Positions 15,954 through 23,142 of a stretch of DNA of 64,000 nt are shown one piece after another (position 1 is the first letter of the stretch; each line of letters begins with the position of its first letter). The translations under genes were made by a program, and so were the position numbers. The DNA comes from Herbaspirillum seropedicae. GTDB taxonomy: Bacteria; Pseudomonadota; Gammaproteobacteria; Burkholderiales; Burkholderiaceae_D. The notes below the pieces were generated by a model, which saw only the letters and a program-made list of their open reading frames with translations, was not told where the DNA came from and searched no databases. The DNA is taken from the NCBI RefSeq assembly GCF_001040945.1, contig NZ_CP011930.1, positions 3,281,021 to 3,345,020 of the forward strand, given 5' to 3'.

Positions 15954-18722
15954 ATGAATCTTTCCCAGACTCCGCTGGCGCTGGCCGTGGCCACCACATC
16001 GACTACCTGCCCCTACTGCGGCGTAGGTTGCGGCGTGAGCGCATCGATGAAGGACGATGGCCGCATCGGCATCCAGGGCGATGCCCAGCATCCTGCCAAC
16101 TTCGGCCGCCTGTGCGTGAAGGGCTCGGCCCTGGGCGAAACAGTGGACCTCGACGGCCGCCTGCTGCATCCGCAACTGCGCGACGCCCAAGGCCAGCTGC
16201 AACAGCTTGCGTGGGACCAGGCGCTGGATCATGTGGCCAGCAAGTTCTCCGCCATCATCGCCGAGCACGGCCCGGATGCGGTGGCGCTGTATGTGTCCGG
16301 ACAATTGCTGACCGAGGACTACTACATCGCCAACAAGCTCATGAAGGGCTACATCGGCAGCGCCAACATCGACACCAATTCACGCCTGTGCATGTCCTCG
16401 GCGGTGGCCGGCCACAAGCGCGCCTTCGGCGAAGACCTGGTGCCGGTCTGCTACGAAGACCTGGAACTGGCCGACCTGGTGGTGCTGGTCGGCTCCAATG
16501 CGGCCTGGTGCCATCCCATCCTGTTCCAGCGTATCGCCCGTCTGAAGGAAACCCGGCCCGCCCTGCGCCTGGTCGTCATCGACCCGCGCCGCACCGCCAC
16601 CTGCGAACTGGCCGACCTGCACCTGCCCATCAAGCCCGGCACCGATGTCTGGCTCTTCAATGGGCTGATGAGCTACCTGGCCCATCGCGGGCTGCGCGAC
16701 AACGCCTTCATCGAAGCGCACACCAAGGGCTTTGACGAAGCACTGGCCGTGGCCGACGCCGACTGCGCCGATCCCGCCACGGTAGCGCGCCTCTGCAAGA
16801 TCGATCTCAAGGATCTGCTGGCCTTCTACGAGGCCTTCGCCAATACCGAGAAGGTCGTCACCGGCTTTTCCATGGGCGTGAACCAATCCTCGGCCGGCAC
16901 CGACAAGGTCAACAGCATCATCAACTGCCACCTGGCCACGGGCCGCATTGGCAAGCCCGGCATGGGACCGTTCTCCATCACCGGCCAACCCAACGCCATG
17001 GGCGGGCGCGAAGTCGGCGGCCTGGCCAACATGCTGGCCGCCCACATGGACCTGGACCAGCCGCTGCATCGGCAGATCGTGCAAGACTTCTGGCAATCCC
17101 CACGCATCGCCGACAAACCGGGCCTGAAAGCCGTGGACATGTTCCGCGCCATCGAAGAGGGCCGCATCAAGGCGGTGTGGATCATGGCTACCAATCCCAT
17201 GGTCAGCCTGCCCGATGCCGACCTGGTGCAGCGCGCCTTGCAGAAGTGCGAGCTGGTGGTGTCCTCCGACGTGATCACCCAGACCGACACCAATGCCCTG
17301 GCCCACGTGCTGCTGCCGGCGCTGGCCTGGGGCGAGAAGGATGGCACCGTCACCAACTCCGAACGCCGCATCTCGCGCCAGCGCGCCTTCCTCTCCGCTC
17401 CCGGCGAAGCACGCGGCGACTGGCGCATCATTTGTGACGTGGCGCGCCGCATGGGCTTTGACGGTTTCGACTTTGCCGGGCCGCATGAGATCTTTGACGA
17501 ACATGCGCGCCTGTCGGCCCATCGCAATGGCGAAGCCGACGCCAGCCGCGTGCGCCGCGTCTTCAACCTGGCGGGTCTGACCGGCATGGACCGCGCCGCC
17601 TATGACGCCCTGGCGCCCATCCAGTGGCCGGTGCAGCGGCTCTCCGACGGCAGCGTCAGCGGCACCGCCCGCGTCCTGGAAGACCATCGCTTCAGCCACG
17701 CCGATGGCCGCGCCCGCTTCGTTCCTACGGCCCCGCGCAGCGCCGCCCACGCCGCCTGCGAAGACTATCCCTTGATCCTCAATACCGGCCGCGTGCGCGA
17801 TCACTGGCACACCATGACCCGCACCGGCAGATCTGCCACGCTGGCCAGCCACATCCCTGAATCCTTCATCGACATCCACCCGCAGGACGCCCTGCTCTAT
17901 GGTGTACGCGAAGGCGGCCTGGCGCGCATCAGCAGCCGCTGGGGCGCGATGGTGGCGCGCGTGCAGCACGGCGGCGGCATTGCGCGCGGATCGGTCTTCG
18001 TGCCCATCCACTGGAACGGACAATCGGCCTCCGACGCCCGCGTGGGAGCCGTCGTCAATCCGGTGGTCGACCCAGTCTCGGGCGAACCCGAGTTCAAGCA
18101 CACCCCGGTGGCCATCGAGGAATTCCGGGTGTCCTGGCATGGCTTCATCCTGACCCGTCATGCCCTGGACCTGGACCAGGTGACGCACTGGACCCGCGTA
18201 CAGGGGCGCGACTTCATGCGCTACGAACTGGCCGGCCGCAACCACATCCCCGACCACAGCGCCTGGGCGCGCAGCCTGCTGGGCGTGCAAGACCCGCAGG
18301 CCGACTGGCTGGAGTACGAAGACCTGAGCGACGGCAGCTATCGCGCCGTGCATGTGGTGGAGGACCGCATCGATATGTGCCTGTTCATGTCAGCGCGCCC
18401 CGACCTGCCCTCGCGCTCCTGGCTGGCCGGCCTGTTTGCGAAAGAGAAACTGGAAGAGGCCGACCGCGTCGGCCTGCTGGTGGGCCAACCCATCGAGAAA
18501 GGCGCGGACACCGGCCCGACCGTGTGCTCCTGCTTTGGCGTGGGGCGCAACACCATCTGCAACGCCATCCGCACGCAGGGGCTCAGTGAAGTGGGCCAGG
18601 TCACAGCCTGTCTAAAGGCCGGCGGCAATTGCGGCTCGTGCGTACCCGAGATCAAGAAGCTGATCGTCGAGGTCAGACTGCAGGACGCGGCCGAATTGCG
18701 GGAGGGGGCGAAGGCCGCCTAA
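15954..18722 (+). CDS. nasA: Assimilatory nitrate reductase catalytic subunit
   Basis: Molybdenum enzyme reducing nitrate to nitrite in the cytoplasm. 922 residues: [4Fe-4S] domain at the N-terminus (CPYCGVGCGVSAS, with a further Cys in FGRLCVKGSALGE), Mo-bis-MGD domains (NSRLCMSSAVAGHKRAFGED, then TGQPNAMGGREVGGLANMLA), a molydopterin dinucleotide-binding domain near residue 600-740, and a C-terminal BFD-like [2Fe-2S] domain (CSCFGVGRNTICNAI, CLKAGGNCGSCVPEI). The long form with BFD tail is the NADH-linked NasA type. It lacks a Tat signal, as expected for a cytoplasmic enzyme. Last gene of the operon. Confidence 0.95.
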   Translation: MNLSQTPLALAVATTSTTCPYCGVGCGVSASMKDDGRIGIQGDAQHPANFGRLCVKGSALGETVDLDGRLLHPQLRDAQGQLQQLAWDQALDHVASKFSAIIAEHGPDAVALYVSGQLLTEDYYIANKLMKGYIGSANIDTNSRLCMSSAVAGHKRAFGEDLVPVCYEDLELADLVVLVGSNAAWCHPILFQRIARLKETRPALRLVVIDPRRTATCELADLHLPIKPGTDVWLFNGLMSYLAHRGLRDNAFIEAHTKGFDEALAVADADCADPATVARLCKIDLKDLLAFYEAFANTEKVVTGFSMGVNQSSAGTDKVNSIINCHLATGRIGKPGMGPFSITGQPNAMGGREVGGLANMLAAHMDLDQPLHRQIVQDFWQSPRIADKPGLKAVDMFRAIEEGRIKAVWIMATNPMVSLPDADLVQRALQKCELVVSSDVITQTDTNALAHVLLPALAWGEKDGTVTNSERRISRQRAFLSAPGEARGDWRIICDVARRMGFDGFDFAGPHEIFDEHARLSAHRNGEADASRVRRVFNLAGLTGMDRAAYDALAPIQWPVQRLSDGSVSGTARVLEDHRFSHADGRARFVPTAPRSAAHAACEDYPLILNTGRVRDHWHTMTRTGRSATLASHIPESFIDIHPQDALLYGVREGGLARISSRWGAMVARVQHGGGIARGSVFVPIHWNGQSASDARVGAVVNPVVDPVSGEPEFKHTPVAIEEFRVSWHGFILTRHALDLDQVTHWTRVQGRDFMRYELAGRNHIPDHSAWARSLLGVQDPQADWLEYEDLSDGSYRAVHVVEDRIDMCLFMSARPDLPSRSWLAGLFAKEKLEEADRVGLLVGQPIEKGADTGPTVCSCFGVGRNTICNAIRTQGLSEVGQVTACLKAGGNCGSCVPEIKKLIVEVRLQDAAELREGAKAA

Positions 18723-18750
18723 AGGAGATTGAGGGAAAAAGCGATCGTGG

Positions 18751-18780
18751 TTGACCATCTGCAAGAGATGCTGTTATTAT
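18751..18780 (+). promoter_or_regulatory. Sigma-70 promoter for tRNA-Pro
   Basis: TTGACC at 18751-18756 and TATTAT at 18775-18780 with 18 bases between; the tRNA begins ten bases downstream. Confidence 0.7.
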
Positions 18781-18789
18781 CTCGCTTCT

Positions 18790-18866
18790 CGGAGTGTAGC
18801 GCAGCCCGGTAGCGCACCTGGTTTGGGACCAGGGGGTCCAAGGTTCGAATCCTTGTACTCCGACCA
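18790..18866 (+). tRNA. tRNA-Pro (anticodon UGG)
   Basis: 77 nt including CCA. Acceptor arms CGGAGTG and TACTCCG pair (one G-U). The anticodon loop TTTGGGA between CCTGG and CCAGG gives UGG; the T arm contains GGTTCGAATCC. Confidence 0.96.
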
Positions 18867-18962
18867 CTCATGAAAAACGGGCTGTCGTGGACAGCCCGTT
18901 TTCTTTTCTGGATCGTTGGCGGTAGCGCATCCGCGCAGCATCACGCCGCCAGCCACGCCGAA

Positions 18963-19039
18963 CTGCCCTTAGCTCAACTGGATAGAGCAATGGCCTTCTA
19001 AGCCATAGGTCGGGGGTTCGAGTCCCTCAGGGCAGGCCA
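18963..19039 (+). tRNA. tRNA-Arg (anticodon UCU), island attachment site
   Basis: 77 nt including CCA. Acceptor CTGCCCT pairs with AGGGCAG; the anticodon loop CTTCTAA between ATGGC and GCCAT reads UCU. From GAGCAATGG (18985) to the CCA end it is repeated at 26305-26359, marking it as the integration site of the downstream island. The tRNA itself is intact. Confidence 0.96.
18985..19039 (+). repeat. attL: tRNA-Arg 3' portion
   Basis: 55-bp left copy of the island boundary repeat, part of the functional tRNA-Arg. It differs from the right copy at one position, A instead of C in the T loop (TTCGAG against TTCGCG). Confidence 0.85.
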
Positions 19040-19133
19040 AGCTTCCTCGCATTTTTCCTTGCAGATCAGGCACTTAGCGGTTCATCAGGCGGGACGCATT
19101 CACCACGATGACCACTGTATTTTACACGCGCAC

Positions 19134-19155
19134 TGCACCAGAACTGCACCAAGCG
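19134..19155 (+). repeat. CTGCACCA double motif near the left end of the island
   Basis: CTGCACCAGAACTGCACC lies ~95 bp inside attL; the near-identical CTGCACCAAAACTGCACC is at 26234-26251, just inside the right end. Paired motifs at both ends could be integrase arm sites or part of an older, larger duplication. Confidence 0.5.
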
Positions 19156-19184
19156 CAGTAACTTGATTAGCTTGCACGATTCGG

Positions 19185-20219
19185 CTACACCCACGGCGGA
19201 ACAAAATCCTCATCCACGCTTTGGGGCGCCCGGCTTACCACGGCCACCTGGAATGCCTCTGGCGGGGATTCGCTAGCCAATGTTGTACGAACGACCTTAA
19301 GCCGTGCCTTGAGGGCTTGCCCCATCGTCGGGTGCATACTCGCAAGACGCCCCACTCGACTAGATGCGCTCGCCAAAGCTTTTACCAAATCTGCACCTCG
19401 GTCGCCCTCCAGAACTCTCCGCTCAATCGCAAATACTTGCGCACGGATGTTTTGTCGCGTCTCTTTAGGGAGTGCCACCCGCTTGTTTATCACGAGTTTC
19501 GTGGCCGTCATCCTTTTGGATCGGGTCGACACTTCGTGTTTGGTGCGCTTCGGACGCAGAGAATAACGTCCCAACATTCCGTAAATCTTTGCCACAACCA
19601 ACGACTGAACCTCTTTAGTGACATGTTGGCGCGACGAGACGATTACGTCATCCACGTACCGCGTATACGTCAGACCCATAGCTGCCAACTGCTCAACTAG
19701 TCGCGGCTCGTAGTCCCAAAAAACAAGATTCGCCATGTAGGAGCTAGTTATAGCTCCCTGCGGAATTCCATCATCTTTCACTGTTAGCGCAGTCAATAGC
19801 TCAGAGACCTCGTCCGAAAATCGGAAAAAGTCTCGCCAAATACTCACGACGTGATCCCGCCCGACGCTCGGGAAAAAATTCTGAATGTCCTCGGAAATGG
19901 AAAGATGCGCGCCTTTATGAGACTCGGCGTTTAATCGGGGACTACGCCCCTTGAGGCTCCCCTGCAAGTAAGGAGGGAATTTGACCTTCTGCAGCAGTCG
20001 CTCTTTGATCTTTCTTTGAATCTCTTTTAGCTTGGGCTTAGCATCAAATGTTTGACGGATTGAGCCATCCGCTTTTTGCTCTTGAGCTGCAATCCGGTAA
20101 AGAACCTCGGCCCTACTCGCCACCGTCAGTAGTTGATCCTTGGGAACGGCCAGCACACGTGCTAGCGCATCAAGCGTTCCAATTCTTTGGTGGGGATAAT
20201 TGGGAAACTCACTCGTCAT
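19185..20219 (-). CDS. Retron-type reverse transcriptase
   Basis: RNA-directed DNA polymerase of 344 residues, no extra domain. Motifs in order: retron-specific NAxxH (NAESH, ~97-101), DIQNFFPS (first catalytic Asp region, ~111), GIPQGAITSSYMANL (~151-165), and the catalytic YVDD (~188-191). The usual VTG of retron thumb regions appears altered (MTATKLVINKRV). The ATG at 20219 is chosen because it overlaps the stop of the upstream HTH gene; 12 more residues are possible. Operon order: 77-residue protein, HTH protein, RT. Such RTs usually work with a nearby structured RNA in phage defence; function here is inferred. Confidence 0.85.
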   Translation of the reverse strand: MTSEFPNYPHQRIGTLDALARVLAVPKDQLLTVASRAEVLYRIAAQEQKADGSIRQTFDAKPKLKEIQRKIKERLLQKVKFPPYLQGSLKGRSPRLNAESHKGAHLSISEDIQNFFPSVGRDHVVSIWRDFFRFSDEVSELLTALTVKDDGIPQGAITSSYMANLVFWDYEPRLVEQLAAMGLTYTRYVDDVIVSSRQHVTKEVQSLVVAKIYGMLGRYSLRPKRTKHEVSTRSKRMTATKLVINKRVALPKETRQNIRAQVFAIERRVLEGDRGADLVKALASASSRVGRLASMHPTMGQALKARLKVVRTTLASESPPEAFQVAVVSRAPQSVDEDFVPPWV

Positions 20220-20547
20220 GTCGCGTATTGAGCAGATTGAGAGCCGTATCCGCAAGCTGACCTGCTAGGTCTTTGTTTATTCCTGCCAGTTCACCCTCAT
20301 CTGCACCCAAGAAGAACAGTATTTCAATGGGCACACCCAAAGCGCCTGCAATTGACTTTATTGTCGACAGCGTTGGGTCTCTCTTCGAGTTCTCTAGCAT
20401 CGAGAGATAAGACACGGAGCAGTTTGCCTTCTCAGCCAAGGCGGACTGAGAAAGCCCCTGCTTTACCCTGCATAGTTGGATGGCGGAACCGAGATTCATA
20501 AAATAAAAATTTGATGGGCTTGCTGCGCCTACGGGCTGAACCTTCAC
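20209..20547 (-). CDS. XRE/Cro-type helix-turn-helix protein of the RT operon
   Basis: 112 residues if started at the GTG at 20547, 96 if started at the ATG at 20499 (MNLGSAIQLCRVKQGLSQSA). A Cro/C1-type HTH covers LCRVKQGLSQSALAEKANCS, then VSYLSMLENSKRDPTLSTI and IAGALGVPIEILFFLGADE. The GTG overlaps the TGA of the 77-residue gene and the 3' end overlaps the RT start, so all three are translationally coupled. HTH proteins accompany one known class of retrons; it may be either the regulator of this operon or the effector. Confidence 0.82.
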   Translation of the reverse strand: MKVQPVGAASPSNFYFMNLGSAIQLCRVKQGLSQSALAEKANCSVSYLSMLENSKRDPTLSTIKSIAGALGVPIEILFFLGADEGELAGINKDLAGQLADTALNLLNTRHDE

Positions 20548-20777
20548 TTAATTAGATCCTTGATGTTGCTAATCAAATTAAGCACTACAGCGATCACCTG
20601 AAGCGCACGCAAGCCAATTGACTCCAGCTGCGGGCCCTTCACTTGTGCGTCAATGCGCTCAAGTTCGCCGATCACACTATCCAGTTCAGCCACGACGCTA
20701 ACGTCGAGTTGGCCGTGATGCGCGTCTCGCAGCTTTTTCAAAGTGCGAACGCTGCTCTCAAGAGAGTTGTACTGCAT
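20544..20777 (-). CDS. Small 77-residue protein, first gene of the RT operon
   Basis: Unrecognised protein, with AAGGAG eight bases before the ATG. The N-terminal two thirds are helical and charged (MQYNSLESSVRTLKKLRDAH, then VVAELDSVIGELERIDAQV, coiled-coil-like); the C-terminus is a short hydrophobic helix IGLRALQVIAVVLNLISNIK that could be a membrane anchor. Its stop overlaps the HTH gene start. A small membrane-active protein beside an RT would fit a toxin/effector, but nothing in the sequence proves it. Confidence 0.65.
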   Translation of the reverse strand: MQYNSLESSVRTLKKLRDAHHGQLDVSVVAELDSVIGELERIDAQVKGPQLESIGLRALQVIAVVLNLISNIKDLIK

Positions 20778-20799
20778 GATGCTGCTCCTTTTTCAATCC

Positions 20800-21087
20800 G
20801 GGCGAAATTGCCCAGTCCCGTTAAGCAAAGAGCCGGAAGGAGCCAACCCGACATAACAAGCCCATCACCAGTCGTACGTCTTAGAGCAGTCCCGATCGGA
20901 TCGTCGTTCCGGTTTCTGGCACGATCAAAGCGCGGGGGGGGAGCTCGTTACGCTGCGCCATGTGGCACGCAGCTCAGACAACATAGCCCGCTTCTGGAAG
21001 AAGGCGGTCTCGGTAAAAAGACAGTTACGCAACTCTTACTTACTGAGAAAAAAGGATCTCTGAGAACACCTGAGCGATAACACTCAG
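20800..21087 (-). ncRNA. Candidate structured leader RNA of the RT operon (possible msr-msd)
   Basis: Non-coding stretch directly upstream of the RT operon with at least five stem-loops in under 300 bases: 21070-21087 (CTGAG/CTCAG), 20988-21007 (CTTCT/AGAAG core), 20952-20973 (GCTGCG/CGCAGC), 20899-20926 (GATCGT/ACGATC) and 20800-20813 (GGGC/GCCC). Retrons carry their template RNA in this position. I could not find the long a1/a2 end pairing expected of msr-msd, so the RNA's identity and its ends are uncertain. Confidence 0.35.
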
Positions 21088-21096
21088 CCGATACGT

Positions 21097-21125
21097 AGTA
21101 GACCATGTATTTCACCAACAGTCAA
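21097..21125 (-). promoter_or_regulatory. Possible sigma-70 promoter of the RT operon
   Basis: On the minus strand TTGACT (21125-21120) and TCTACT (21102-21097) are 17 bases apart. The -35 box is good and the -10 box poor. It would start transcription just before the stem-loop cluster. Confidence 0.4.
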
Positions 21126-21130
21126 ATAAA

Positions 21131-21146
21131 TTTACTGACAGTGAAA
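21131..21146. promoter_or_regulatory. Small palindrome, possible operator for the HTH protein
   Basis: TTTACTGACAGTGAAA, a near-palindrome centred on ACTGACAGT, lies a few bases upstream of the candidate -35 box, where a Cro/C1-type regulator could bind. Confidence 0.3.
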
Positions 21147-21546
21147 TTTGGAAGTAGTTATCGGCAGCTATGCCTGTCGCGATGGGTCGTGCCCGCCGAA
21201 ACCCGAGGCTAAAATTTATCCCGATTATTTGCGAGCACAACGGCGCTACCTCGCGGCCATGTTGCCCCCTGCCCCCCCAACATAATCTCTCACCGCGCTT
21301 TGGACCACCTCAGATAGGCAGAACCATCCACAGAAGCCCCCTATCTGGAGAAAGTGGCACATCTCAGTATGACCTCGATAATCATGGTCAACGCACTGGA
21401 AATTAAACGACCGTTTCATTACCAGCCGCAACCCCGCCCAGAAGCGGTAATAAAGCCCTTGTAAACGCATTGATTACCAGACCGGCCAAAAGCTCAATCC
21501 GTACGAGCTTCATCTTATGTTGGATGTGTTCTTGCTTCACGGGCGG
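21147..21546. other. Intergenic part of the island without recognised genes
   Basis: About 400 bases between the RT promoter region and the antirepressor remnant. I see no convincing reading frame or RNA gene in it; a homopolymer-rich patch (CCCCCTGCCCCCCC) lies near 21265. Confidence 0.5.
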
Positions 21547-22165
21547 CTAGCATCTGCTGCTGCGTCTCATACCCAACTGTGACTTGGCAGCGGCCCGGAT
21601 GGTCAGCGCGCCGCATCCATCGGCAATGCGGTTGAAGCCTTCCAACTTCGCGGCTTGCTCCTCCACCACAGCCTGCAAGGCCAGTTTCTCCTTCTCGGCA
21701 TCCTTCGCCAGTTGGATCAGTTCCATGCGGGACAGCTCGGCGGGTACCGGCGCGGCCTTGGCCTTGGGCTCGCACTCGATGAAGTACAGGCGGGCCTCCT
21801 TGCCCTTGTCGTTACGCTCCACCATCGCCAGTTCCTTCGCCATGTCGAGGGACAGGTGGTACTCGATGCTGGGACGGCCTCCCGAGGTTTTCCCCAGTTT
21901 CGGGGAGAACTCCAGAACGTAGTCCACGCCCTCTGCGAAAGCGTACTTTCGGACGCGGTCCTTGATCAAAGTCGAGAAGTCCTTACTCGCCTGCAAGAAT
22001 GCATGCAGGTCGCGGGCATTGACGGTCTGGACAAGAGAGAGCGGTTGATGTGGGTCGGGTTGATGGCGATCAGTAGAGGTAGCCAGCGCACCCGCCTTGC
22101 CCTGCTCCGCAAGGCCACGATGCAGTCGTCGCAGCGGGCGATTGATGCGCCGCGCCCTGCTCTAT
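21547..22165 (-). pseudogene. Phage antirepressor (AntA/AntB type) remnant
   Basis: The readable part (TTG at 21996 to 21547) encodes an AntA/AntB domain: LIKDRVRKYAFAEGVDYVL, then GGRPSIEYHLSLDMAKELAM, and a beginning of a KilAC domain (ADGCGALTIRAAAK) that breaks off into unrelated residues. Upstream, the same frame continues with homologous text (VQTVNARDLHAFLQASKDFS) to a stop near 22165 but has no ATG or GTG. Both ends therefore look lost; a decayed prophage gene is the likeliest reading. Confidence 0.7.
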
Positions 22166-22280
22166 CTGTTGATTGCTTACACGCTGCTCGCGGACGTGGT
22201 GATTGCCTCGTACCTCGCCAGCGTTGCCATGCACAAGCACCTCCCGTCCTGCGCCTGGACGAAGCCTACCCATTAACACG

Positions 22281-22300
22281 ACGGACGGTTTTTCGTCCGT
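22281..22300 (+). promoter_or_regulatory. Hairpin just upstream of the Rha-like gene
   Basis: Perfect 7-bp inverted repeat ACGGACG/CGTCCGT around GTTTTT, ending 16 bases before the ATG. It could be an operator, or could hide the ribosome binding site in the mRNA. Confidence 0.4.
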
Positions 22301-22316
22301 CCTCCAAGGACACCTA

Positions 22317-22868
22317 ATGAACGTACCTACTCTGATCGTAGCAGGCCCGACCATGACTACCGTTGAAATCGCCATGCTCACCGGTAAGCGGCACAAGCAT
22401 GTGCTCTCTGACACCCGCAAGATGCTGGAGGAACTGCACGGCGCAAGCAATCTCCTCAAATTTGAGGCCACCTACCGCAATGAGCAGAACAAGGAGCAGC
22501 CTGCCTTCGCCCTGCCGTACCGTGAAACCATGATCCTCGTGTCGGGCTATAAGCTGGCCCTGCGTGCGAAGATCGTTGACCGCTGGCAAGAGCTGGAACA
22601 GCAGAGGGCGCAGCCGCTACCGCAACTCAATGACCCGGCGTTTCTCCGCTCCACGCTGCTGACCTACACCGAGAAGGTTCTGGAGCTGGAAGCCACCGTC
22701 GCAGAGCAGGCACCGAAGGTGGAGGGCTTCGAGTGCATCGCCAACAGCAGCGGGGCTATGACCATCCGGGCTGCTGCCAAGGCGGCGCAGATGAAGGAGA
22801 TGTACTTCAGGGCGATGCTGATGGAAATCGGCTGGACGTTCAAGCAAGGCAAGAAGGTGCATGTGTAG
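22317..22868 (+). CDS. Rha-family phage regulatory protein with C-terminal KilAC part
   Basis: 183 residues. The N-terminal ~95 residues match phage Rha regulators: TVEIAMLTGKRHKHVLSDTR with KMLEEL, then ATYRNEQNKEQPAFALPYRE and the MILVSGYKLALRAKIVDRW segment. A coiled linker (EKVLELEATVAEQAPKVEGF) leads to a shortened KilAC/ANT domain (NSSGAMTIRAAAKAAQ to GWTFKQGKKVHV). The ATG at 22317 follows CCAAGGA. Rha interferes with infection of strains lacking IHF in the lambdoid phages where it was described; here it is a prophage-derived island gene that looks intact. Confidence 0.8.
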   Translation: MNVPTLIVAGPTMTTVEIAMLTGKRHKHVLSDTRKMLEELHGASNLLKFEATYRNEQNKEQPAFALPYRETMILVSGYKLALRAKIVDRWQELEQQRAQPLPQLNDPAFLRSTLLTYTEKVLELEATVAEQAPKVEGFECIANSSGAMTIRAAAKAAQMKEMYFRAMLMEIGWTFKQGKKVHV

Positions 22869-23142
22869 GCGGCAAACCTGTTGCACAGCTACTGCGCGTT
22901 GAGATGACAAGCTGCGTGACGGAGCGAGAAAATTCCCAATTGATCAAAGAAAAGATTTCTTCTATTTGATATGTAGTATCCAAGTGCATTTGATTTTATG
23001 TTAATTTTCGATGGGGTAGTACATGCTTATACGTTTAATCCATTTCTCATAGGTTCGTATCGCTTGGTCGAATAGCGAACTGAGTAACTTAAGTTTTGGC
23101 GTGGGCAGGGAGGATAATTTTGTTTGCTTGAGGGGGGGCGGC
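22869..23142. other. AT-rich spacer before the DUF6119-like gene
   Basis: About 270 bases, strikingly A+T-rich against the chromosome (ATTTGATATGTAGTATCC and similar). No reading frame or RNA is recognised; it may hold the promoter of the next gene. Confidence 0.5.

Noticed and set aside
20778..21150. A definite msr-msd retron RNA
   Set aside because: Stem-loops are present, but no long complementary end pair and no certain branching-G context was found by eye, so only a candidate is listed.
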